Source of the DNA: Hellea sp.
Lineage (GTDB): Bacteria > Pseudomonadota > Alphaproteobacteria > Caulobacterales > Maricaulaceae
DNA length: 59,269 bases
Assembly (NCBI GenBank): GCA_014238285.1
Contig: JABABK010000016.1
Location: 1-59,269 of the forward strand
Direction of reading: 5' to 3'
Shown here: positions 1 through 6,411 of the stretch, one piece after another
Numbering within the stretch: position 1 is the first letter of the stretch
Layout of the letters: every line of letters starts with the position of its first letter
The notes under the pieces: generated by a model
Databases searched by the model: none
Told to the model about the DNA's origin: nothing
What the model saw: the letters and a program-made list of their open reading frames with translations, nothing else
Translations under genes and position numbers: made by a program

Positions 1-555
1 ACACCCGTTGAAACTGATAGTTCGGAAAATGATGGCAGTGGCGGAATCCAAGGCGATAGCCAAACTGATGAGGCTTCCGGCGAGGTTACAGAAGAGCTCT
101 TTGGATCAAACCTGCAAACAGATGAGGCTGAGGATCGGCGGTCTATACCGGCCAATCGTCATGCTAGAAGAAGTGTGCTTGAAGAAAACCTCAAAGCCAT
201 CGGCGTTGATGCTGATGCGATTAATGTCAACACGCAGGAAATTGCGCGTAACCGCATTAAAATCGATCAGGCCTTTGCTCGGATCGATGCGAACAGCACA
301 GCCATTGCCGGGAACTCCTCTAGGATCTCCGATCTGGAAGAAGGCCTGGCCGCTGTAGCCGCTCTGCCTGACATGTACCTTAATCCAAATGAGACATGGT
401 CAGCCGCTGGCGGTATAGCGGCTTATGGCGATGAAGTTGGGTTTGGCGCAACCCTGGCCATTCGCGGTAATGACAATTGGAGCTTCGGCGCTTCAGCTGG
501 CATGGGCGGTGATGAAGCCACGGGTAAACTTCAAATCCGTTACGGTGGCAACTAG
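1..555 (+). CDS. Trimeric autotransporter adhesin, C-terminal part (5' end outside window)
   Basis: The frame is open from the first base to the stop at 553-555, so the gene begins upstream of the window. What remains is an acidic Ser/Asp/Glu/Gly-rich linker, a helical stalk segment (AINVNTQEIARN, then KIDQAFARIDAN) and a roughly 70-residue end that begins near AAVAALPDMYL. That end resembles the YadA-type membrane anchor, whose four strands per monomer build a 12-strand outer-membrane pore in the trimer. The last 125 residues align closely, also in DNA, with the end of the complete adhesin at 1805-4819, so the two are paralogues. The internal GTG at 175 is not the start because coding similarity extends upstream of it. 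Family assignment is good; ligand unknown. Confidence 0.8.
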   Translation, partial: TPVETDSSENDGSGGIQGDSQTDEASGEVTEELFGSNLQTDEAEDRRSIPANRHARRSVLEENLKAIGVDADAINVNTQEIARNRIKIDQAFARIDANSTAIAGNSSRISDLEEGLAAVAALPDMYLNPNETWSAAGGIAAYGDEVGFGATLAIRGNDNWSFGASAGMGGDEATGKLQIRYGGN

Positions 556-584
556 GCCAATTGCATTAAAACAGATAAGTTTAA

Positions 585-609
585 GGGATCGCGTTGCGGT
601 CCCTTTTTT
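585..609 (+). terminator. Rho-independent terminator of the first adhesin
   Basis: An 8-bp stem GGGATCGC / GCGGTCCC (one U-G pair) with a GTT loop is followed by six T. It lies 30 bases after the stop codon. A nearly identical hairpin follows the paralogous adhesin at 4856. Confidence 0.85.
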
Positions 610-611
610 AG

Positions 612-1523
612 TTAATCTGAAAAACAAACTGCCTTAATTTTTTTAATAGATTTTCGACTAATGGCGTAATCCTGCCCATGTATGTCTTTGATTTTTGGGT
701 TACCTTTCTCGTAGAAGATTTTCGCGATTTGATCTTTTCTGATCCACAGTGATCGGTGCACCTGCAATCCATGATTTTTATTAAGACGATTGATAGCATC
801 GGTTAAAGTCGATCTTATGAGATGAGAGCCTTTCTCCGTCACAATGTTCACATATTGATTTTCAGAATGCAGGCGAATAATTGTTCCGCGTTTTTTAGCC
901 GGCAGCATCAAGTTCAAGTCATCTGGGATATCCTTTAATGGGAACCAAAGCGGAAATAAATCCGGATCATGACTTGAGGCTTTACGAATGAGATTGGCAA
1001 ATGTCGCCAATACCATCATGCAGCTGATAACGATCAAAAAACAGGCCGCCATAAAATGCATAAGCAACTCTGTTAGGTTCTCGCCTCCACGGAAAAAGAA
1101 CAAATGTCCCAAAGTATACTCGATAGCATAAATCAAAATGATAAATGCTATAAGTGAAAAAATCGCGGGAACATTGCGGATCAACCCCGCATAAATCCAA
1201 TGCCCTAAAAATAGATATAAAAGCAAAAAATGCATTATGCTGATACTAAAAAAAGCCGCTGTCTTAATCAGTGTAAAGCCCTCTGCATATAAATTACCGC
1301 CAACAAAAATATAGCTGTAAGTCATCAGCAAGACATAAAGAATAATCGAAATCGGTCGTGTCAAAATATATTTGGTGTTATTCACAATCACGGACTGATC
1401 TTTGATAAGATCCGACAGGTTTTTTCCAAAAAAATGACGCATATACTTAAACTCAATTGACACAGAATTTACTGCTTTAAACCGCTTAGCTTTTGGGAAA
1501 TCCAATCTATTTAATAGACTCAA
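612..1523 (-). CDS. Membrane-anchored LytTR-family transcriptional regulator
   Basis: This is a 303-residue protein with two halves. Residues about 50-180 hold four hydrophobic segments (for example PISIILYVLLMTYSYIFVG and IFSLIAFIILIYAIEY), so the N-terminus is an integral membrane sensor. The C-terminal 100 residues match a LytTR DNA-binding domain, with the signatures IIRLHSENQYVNIVT and LQVHRSLWIRKDQI. Such 4TM-LytTR proteins are membrane-tethered regulators, often acting on neighbouring genes. It lies between two adhesin paralogues, convergent with the first and divergent from the second, so control of the adhesins is a reasonable inference. No kinase or partner gene is adjacent. Confidence 0.8.
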   Translation of the reverse strand: MSLLNRLDFPKAKRFKAVNSVSIEFKYMRHFFGKNLSDLIKDQSVIVNNTKYILTRPISIILYVLLMTYSYIFVGGNLYAEGFTLIKTAAFFSISIMHFLLLYLFLGHWIYAGLIRNVPAIFSLIAFIILIYAIEYTLGHLFFFRGGENLTELLMHFMAACFLIVISCMMVLATFANLIRKASSHDPDLFPLWFPLKDIPDDLNLMLPAKKRGTIIRLHSENQYVNIVTEKGSHLIRSTLTDAINRLNKNHGLQVHRSLWIRKDQIAKIFYEKGNPKIKDIHGQDYAISRKSIKKIKAVCFSD

Positions 1524-1715
1524 TCACCCACAGCAAGGACGTCATTCTCACCAAACCGGTGTGATTCACACCATGATCATCGCGCAAGACAACCCATTTG
1601 ATAGAGTCACTCGTCCTATCAATATGGCTCGGTGGTTAAACCTTAACGATTATGTATCCCAGACTTACAAAGTTTGCAGTCGGAAAGTCCGCATCATTTG
1701 ATTGGATATAGTCCA

Positions 1716-1759
1716 GAGGTGCCTTGAGTCAACAGCGCCCCGTTTACTCTAGGCACCTC
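1716..1759 (+). promoter_or_regulatory. Long inverted repeat in the adhesin leader
   Basis: GAGGTGCCTTGAGT (1716-1729) is matched by ACTCTAGGCACCTC (1746-1759), giving 14-bp arms with one mismatch around a 16-base loop. It ends 34 bases before the Shine-Dalgarno sequence of the adhesin and has no T-run after it, so it looks like a structured leader or an operator rather than a terminator. Confidence 0.6.
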
Positions 1760-1804
1760 ATTCTCACTTCAACGTCATTGACATATCTTATTTGGAGCCC
1801 CGCT

Positions 1805-4800
1805 ATGAAACATGTTTTAAAATCACTCCCTGCCACTGAGCCCCCAAACAAAGCTCGAAAACATTACGCAGGAATAGGACTGCGCCGCCGTTTATTAACC
1901 CTTGTCTCAACGACGGTGATGTCTTTGGCCTTGAGCCAGACCGCGATAGCCCAAAATAACGACACAGATGCCTATGACGGCACGACTACGGCAAGCTGTA
2001 CCGACGCCGCAATCACCGATACGCCGACACTTAATCGTAATGGAAATAATGTCAGCGGAACAACGCACTGTATCGGAGATTACTCGAGTTATAATGCCAT
2101 TAGCGGGTCCAATATCACGCTGGGAAACTATAGCAGTAATAATACCATCAGCGGACGTACTAATACGTTGGGAGGTTATAATTATAATAACACGATCAGC
2201 GGTCGAGATAATACACTTGGAAACGACGCGTCCAATAATGCCATCAGCGGCATGAGCAACAATCTAGGCAGTGAAAGCTTCAACAATATCGTCAGCGGGG
2301 AAAGCAACACTCTTGGCGAGAATGTAATTGGGAATGCTATAAGCGGAAATCAAAACTTCCTAGGCAACGGAGATGACTCATTAGGTGGCATCAATAATGC
2401 TGCCGCTAATATTATCGGCGGGCAATATAATGCAATTGGCGCTAGCCGGGCAGCAGGTGTCGACGGAATTCTCGGAACATCCGACGATGTGATCACGGCA
2501 TTCGGGTTCGCCGGAGATGGTAATATAATATCTGGCCGCTATCATACTTTAGGCGGAAGCAGCGCATTAAATACAGTCAGCGGAGACCAAAACACACTTG
2601 GAAATTACAATATTGATAACACTGTCAGCGGTCGAAACAACGTTCTTGGAAATTACAGTTTTTACAATTCGCTCAGCGGCAATAATAATGCATTAGGCGC
2701 TTATAATTACGGCAATGCTGTCAGCGGACAAAACAATATCTTAGGCTCTGACAATTTTAACAATGCGGTAAGCGGAAGCAACAATACTCTGTATGACTAC
2801 AATTACAGCAATGCTGTGAGTGGGAATCGCAATATTTTGGAAAATTATAATTACGGCAATAGGGTCAGCGGCTTTGGCAATTCGCTCGGAGAATATAATT
2901 ACGACAATGCCGTCAGTGGATATAGCAATAGTCTGGGTGATTATAACGGCGGGAACGCAGTAAGTGGCTATAGCCATCTTTTAGGCGATGATAATACCGC
3001 CAACGCTGTCAGTGGTAATTACAATACGTTGGGTAATCGTAGTGACGAAAACCTGGTCAGCGGGGATGACAACGTATTAGGCAGCGATAGCGATGAGAAT
3101 GCGGTCAGCGGCGATGATAATGTCCTTGGTGATTTAAATGATGCCAATTTGGTTAGCGGCGACAGTAATACTCTAGGTCATCAGAGTAATGAAAATGCGG
3201 TCAGCGGACGCGGCAATTATTTGGACGATTTTAGCGATCAGAACCTGGTCGGTGGTTATTATAATAGCTTGGGGACTGATAATTTATTTAATACCGTCAG
3301 CGGCGCACACAACACGCTTGGCGTTTCCAATAGAGCTAATTCGGTGAGTGGCCACAGGAACACGCTCGGTGCTTATACTCTGGGGTCCGCAGTCATGGGT
3401 ATTAACAATGTCGTAACAGGCGGCGCGGCAGGGGATTATCAGACATCAATGCATGTTTTAGGGTCTGGCAATATTATAAACAGTTCAGGCGATGCCGGAT
3501 CTCATGTTCAAGTTCTGGGTGATAACAATACAGTCAACGGCGCTGGGTCTGGCTGGAATGTCATGACTGGTCACAATGGGACTGTGGAAGGCATCGGAAA
3601 TTTTGTTGCTGGGGGCAACGCGACAGATGGAGCTACAGCTCAGGGTGACAACAATGTCGTCATTGGCAGCGGCGCCCGTGCCACAGGCGATAATGGCGTC
3701 GCCATCGGCGCATGCTCAGATGTGGACACGAATGGTTCTATTGATCCAGCTACGGAATGCGCGCAAGCTGCGGCCCATGAAACTATCGCCTTGGGTGCTG
3801 GCGCGCAGGCAACGGGCATTGGCTCAACCGCTATGGGCGCACGGGCACAGGCTTCAGGTGCGCTGAGCACGGCAATGGGGCCAGCAGCGAAAGCGTCCGG
3901 ACGAAGAGCAATGGCCATTGGACTCGGCTCAGAAGCCACGGCGTTTGAATCTAGTGCAATCGGTGTTGACGCCCAAGCCACAGCTAACCACTCACTCGCC
4001 ATCGGTTCAGGTGCTTCAGCCGGGCACAATAACTCATCGGCCTTTGGGTTTGGCGCGGCAACGAGTCTTGCTAATCAAATGGTATTTGGGTCTTCTTCGG
4101 CGACCTATGTCATGCCGGGAATTAACTCGACCTTGTCTAAAGACCGCCAAACAGGAGCGATCTATCATGTGACATCTGACGCGAACGGCAATCTGGCGAC
4201 ATCTGATGACCCTGTCCCGGTCGCGAACAATAGCGCGACGCCTGTTATTTCTGATGCAGTCATTGAAACCACGGATGCCGCAGGTGGTGACGCTGGCGAG
4301 TCTGGCAAAATTCAGGGAGGCATTCAAAGCGCAACCGAAGCTGTGGAAATCGACGAAGACATTGTAGGGACTAATTTGCAGGAACAGCAAGCAGATACAA
4401 GCCGAGCTATTCCAGAGAATCGCAATGCGCGTCGCAATGTTCATCGAGAAACCATGAAGGCTGTCGGCGTTGATGCCGATGCGATTAATGTCAACACAAG
4501 GGAAATTGCGCGTAACTCGATCAAAATCGATCAAGCCTTTGCGCGGATTGATGCCAACGCCGCCGCCATTGAACAAAACGCGTTTAAAATATCCGATCTA
4601 GCCGAAGGCCTGGCAGCTGTTGCCGCCCTGCCCGACATGTATCTATCGCCCGCCGCTAAATGGTCAGCGTCTGGCGGAGCCGCAACTATTGGCAATGAAG
4701 TCGGGTTCGGCGCAACACTTGCGATACGCGGCAATGACAACTGGGCCATCGGCGCCTCTGTCGGCATGGGCGGCGATGAAGCCTCTGGCAAAATCCAAGT

Positions 4801-4819
4801 CAGATATGAAAAGTTTTAG
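1805..4819 (+). CDS. Large trimeric autotransporter adhesin with 16-residue repeats
   Basis: This predicted 1004-residue surface adhesin is of the YadA/Hia class (type Vc secretion). The ATG at 1805 is chosen because GGAG sits 7 bases before it; the TTG at 1724 lies inside the leader hairpin. An extended signal peptide ends near SQTAIA-QNN. The passenger has 24 copies of a 16-residue unit (consensus VSGxxNxLGxYNxxNA), encoded at 2099-2386 and 2528-3391. A region with YadA-head motifs such as AIGAGAQATG and AMGARAQASG follows (about 3640-4130). Then come a short acidic linker, a helical stalk and a roughly 70-residue anchor ending in RYEKF. The Asn/Gly/Ser repeat suggests a stacked beta-roll stem. 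Its ligand is unknown; adhesion or biofilm formation is inferred from the family. Confidence 0.85.
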   Translation: MKHVLKSLPATEPPNKARKHYAGIGLRRRLLTLVSTTVMSLALSQTAIAQNNDTDAYDGTTTASCTDAAITDTPTLNRNGNNVSGTTHCIGDYSSYNAISGSNITLGNYSSNNTISGRTNTLGGYNYNNTISGRDNTLGNDASNNAISGMSNNLGSESFNNIVSGESNTLGENVIGNAISGNQNFLGNGDDSLGGINNAAANIIGGQYNAIGASRAAGVDGILGTSDDVITAFGFAGDGNIISGRYHTLGGSSALNTVSGDQNTLGNYNIDNTVSGRNNVLGNYSFYNSLSGNNNALGAYNYGNAVSGQNNILGSDNFNNAVSGSNNTLYDYNYSNAVSGNRNILENYNYGNRVSGFGNSLGEYNYDNAVSGYSNSLGDYNGGNAVSGYSHLLGDDNTANAVSGNYNTLGNRSDENLVSGDDNVLGSDSDENAVSGDDNVLGDLNDANLVSGDSNTLGHQSNENAVSGRGNYLDDFSDQNLVGGYYNSLGTDNLFNTVSGAHNTLGVSNRANSVSGHRNTLGAYTLGSAVMGINNVVTGGAAGDYQTSMHVLGSGNIINSSGDAGSHVQVLGDNNTVNGAGSGWNVMTGHNGTVEGIGNFVAGGNATDGATAQGDNNVVIGSGARATGDNGVAIGACSDVDTNGSIDPATECAQAAAHETIALGAGAQATGIGSTAMGARAQASGALSTAMGPAAKASGRRAMAIGLGSEATAFESSAIGVDAQATANHSLAIGSGASAGHNNSSAFGFGAATSLANQMVFGSSSATYVMPGINSTLSKDRQTGAIYHVTSDANGNLATSDDPVPVANNSATPVISDAVIETTDAAGGDAGESGKIQGGIQSATEAVEIDEDIVGTNLQEQQADTSRAIPENRNARRNVHRETMKAVGVDADAINVNTREIARNSIKIDQAFARIDANAAAIEQNAFKISDLAEGLAAVAALPDMYLSPAAKWSASGGAATIGNEVGFGATLAIRGNDNWAIGASVGMGGDEASGKIQVRYEKF
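2099..2386 (+). repeat. First block of 48-bp coding repeats (6 units)
   Basis: Six consecutive 48-bp units encode 16-residue repeats starting at ISGSNITLG; the last one degenerates at GNGDDSLG. Units are strongly diverged in DNA while keeping the SG, N, LG and N positions, so selection acts on the protein pattern. Confidence 0.85.
2528..3391 (+). repeat. Second block of 48-bp coding repeats (18 units)
   Basis: Eighteen uninterrupted units of exactly 48 bp (864 bp) encode 16-residue repeats from ISGRYHTLG to VSGHRNTLGAYTLGSA. Units 17 to 21 of the whole series are acidic (DDN, SDEN), while the middle units are Tyr/Asn-rich, so the surface chemistry changes along the stem. Confidence 0.85.
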
Positions 4820-4862
4820 ATAAATTTAAAGAATCGATGTCTTAGATAAATTTAGAGGATCG
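4816..4862 (+). repeat. Direct repeat across the adhesin stop codon and terminator
   Basis: Two 21-base copies beginning TTAGATAAATTTA (4816-4836 and 4842-4862) differ at two positions. The first copy contains the stop codon and the second runs into the terminator stem. The tail of the paralogue at 570-592 has a single similar sequence. Confidence 0.75.
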
Positions 4863-4880
4863 CATTGCGGTCCTTTTTTT
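4856..4880 (+). terminator. Rho-independent terminator of the large adhesin
   Basis: The stem AGGATCGC / GCGGTCCT with an ATT loop is followed by a T-run to 4880. It is almost the same hairpin as the one at 585-609 after the paralogous gene. Confidence 0.85.
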
Positions 4881-4926
4881 ATGGCGGTATGTAAAACTTA
4901 TCAAATCTTTGAAAGGGTCTGCCACC

Positions 4927-5304
4927 ATGCATATTATCAGCAAAATCCTTATCGGCCTCGTCGCCTTCATTCATAGCTATATTTTAGTGTTTGAGATGTT
5001 TTTATGGGAGAGCCGCGGCCCTAAAGTCTTTAGCGACTTTCCGCTGGAGTTATTTGTCCCCACAAAAACCCTCGCGGCCAATCAAGGCCTTTATAACGGT
5101 TTTCTGGCCGCCGGTTTAATTTGGGCTTTGTTTTTGATCAGAGATCGGAAGTGGAGCCGCAATGTCGCTCTATTTTTCCTTGGCTGTGTTGCGGTGGCGG
5201 GGATTTACGGCGCTATGACAGCGTCTCGTAATATTTTCTTTGTTCAGGCTCTACCCGCCATTCTTGGCATTATCAGCTTGATGGTTTTAAAGCCTAAAAA
5301 CTAG
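4927..5304 (+). CDS. DUF1304-family integral membrane protein
   Basis: A small (125-residue) protein with four hydrophobic segments (about residues 3-25, 45-65, 75-92 and 100-118). The ATG at 4927 is preferred over a TTG at 4909 because AAAGGG lies 9 bases upstream. The motifs FEMFLWESRGPKVF and TKTLAANQGLYNGFLAAGLIW are typical of DUF1304 (PF06993), a family of small inner-membrane proteins with no established function. It follows the adhesin terminator and appears to be transcribed alone. Confidence 0.8.
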   Translation: MHIISKILIGLVAFIHSYILVFEMFLWESRGPKVFSDFPLELFVPTKTLAANQGLYNGFLAAGLIWALFLIRDRKWSRNVALFFLGCVAVAGIYGAMTASRNIFFVQALPAILGIISLMVLKPKN

Positions 5305-5319
5305 TCTTACCGCCAAATA

Positions 5320-5355
5320 GAAAACCTCCGCCCAGAAACGACTGGGGGCGGAGGT
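5320..5355 (-). terminator. Terminator of the GIN-domain gene
   Basis: ACCTCCGCCC (5324-5333) pairs with GGGCGGAGGT (5346-5355). Read on the minus strand the hairpin is followed by TTTTC. It lies about 55 bases after the stop codon of the minus-strand gene at 5409. Confidence 0.7.
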
Positions 5356-5408
5356 AGGGCACCAGCGTCTACTCCAATAGGATCACCGGTTGCGGGGGGA
5401 CTTGTCGA

Positions 5409-6110
5409 TTACTTAATCGTCAGCGAAGCGGTATATTTGCTGACTGATTTCTCAACGGATTCAGGCTTGCCGTAAACGGTGACATCGCCGACGCCGTGAA
5501 CGCTGACATCAATGGCTTCGGATGTGTGGACTTCCATATCACCAACACCTGATAGGCTCACATCACCGCGCTCGCAAATAAGATCTTCAGCGTCGATATC
5601 GCTGACGCCAGATACATGGGCGTCAATGGTTCCGCAGCGACCTGAAATGTTGACATCAGCCACGCCTGAAACATGAAGCTCAAATCTATCGCTATCAACG
5701 CCTGTTATATCCGCGTCCGTGACGCCGGAGACGTTGAGCTCATTAAGGTTCGGCATTGTAATATAGGCATTGATGCTTTTAGTATTATTATTCCAACCCC
5801 ATTTTTTACGCTTACGCTTACCAAGTTCCAAAGTATCGCCGTCCAGCTCGACCTCGGCATATTCCATCTCTTTTTCACGGCCTTCGAGGCGGATGGAGTA
5901 ATCTTTGCCGACAGTCACTTCCACATCATAAACGCCTGAAACACTAATTCCGTCAAAACCGGTCAAATCATAGGTTTGGGTGATTTTGTTTTTATCATCA
6001 CTATCGTCATCATGGGCATTGGCCACGGACATTCCGCCAAGGGCAATGGCTGAAACCAATAGTATTTTGCCCCATTGAGTAGGTCTTCTAGTTGTTGACT
6101 GTCTACGCAT
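5409..6110 (-). CDS. Exported GIN-domain (DUF2807) protein
   Basis: A 233-residue protein with an Arg-rich signal peptide (MRRQSTTRRP, then KILLVSAIALGGMSVANA), so it is periplasmic or surface exposed. The ATG at 6110 is chosen over one at 6122 because GGAGAG precedes only the former. The mature part starts with an acidic stretch (HDDDSDDKNK), then carries the short-strand pattern DLTGFDGISVSGVYDVEV and repeated VSGV units (VSGVTDADITGV, VSGVADVNISG, VSGVSDIDA, LSGVGDMEV, VHGVGDVTV). This is characteristic of the right-handed beta-helix of the putative auto-transporter head GIN family (PF10988). The function of these domains is unknown. An unusually large double palindrome precedes the gene. 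Confidence 0.8.
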   Translation of the reverse strand: MRRQSTTRRPTQWGKILLVSAIALGGMSVANAHDDDSDDKNKITQTYDLTGFDGISVSGVYDVEVTVGKDYSIRLEGREKEMEYAEVELDGDTLELGKRKRKKWGWNNNTKSINAYITMPNLNELNVSGVTDADITGVDSDRFELHVSGVADVNISGRCGTIDAHVSGVSDIDAEDLICERGDVSLSGVGDMEVHTSEAIDVSVHGVGDVTVYGKPESVEKSVSKYTASLTIK

Positions 6111-6124
6111 AACTCTCTCCATAT

Positions 6125-6184
6125 TATTGTTTATCGATAAGGCATTATTTGACCCGCGTCAAGGGTTATTATCGATAAACAATA
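6125..6184. promoter_or_regulatory. 60-bp double-palindrome operator before the GIN-domain gene
   Basis: TATTGTTTATCGATAA (6125-6140) is repeated as its exact reverse complement at 6169-6184. Each arm contains the self-complementary decamer TTATCGATAA. The centre carries a smaller palindrome, TTGACCCGCGTCAA. The two decamers are 38 bp apart centre to centre, close to four helical turns. It begins 14 bp upstream of the chosen start, where a repressor would sit. Confidence 0.75.
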
Positions 6185-6260
6185 CATATACGACATTTGT
6201 CGTTATTGCAAGTGAAAGATTGGTTAGGCGGAAAATGATGAATCAAGTCCCGACACCAAT

Positions 6261-6348
6261 CTCATCCTGAGCTTGACGAAGGATCGGCCGTAGATACATT
6301 TCAAAAGATAACACGCACTGGACCATCCTTCGTCAGGCTCAGGATGAG
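6261..6348. repeat. Dispersed intergenic inverted repeat (CATCCTGAGC type)
   Basis: Two 24-base arms (6261-6284 and 6325-6348) are reverse complements with one mismatch. They contain CTCATCCTGAGC and ATCCTTCGTCA. Elements of this kind are widely dispersed in alphaproteobacterial intergenic DNA. It lies between a gene start and the clpA terminator and codes for nothing. Confidence 0.7.
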
Positions 6349-6362
6349 GGAGTGGTATATTA

Positions 6363-6388
6363 AAAAACCCGGCTCAAGGCCGGGTTTC
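6363..6388 (-). terminator. Terminator of clpA
   Basis: AAACCCGGC and GCCGGGTTT form a hairpin with a short loop; on the minus strand it is followed by six T. It lies 24 bases past the clpA stop codon. Confidence 0.85.
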
Positions 6389-6411
6389 AAAATCAATATT
6401 TATACTTAAAC

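Noticed and set aside
1724-1804. Upstream TTG start for the large adhesin
   Set aside because: No ribosome site precedes it and it lies in the leader hairpin; GGAG and ATG at 1805 are better.
2099-3391. CRISPR-like array from evenly spaced repeats
   Set aside because: The 48-bp period is in frame, units are diverged and no spacer pattern or cas gene exists; the repeats encode protein.
3640-4029. Minus-strand ORF within the adhesin
   Set aside because: Ala/Pro-rich mirror image of the repeated coding sequence; no ribosome site.
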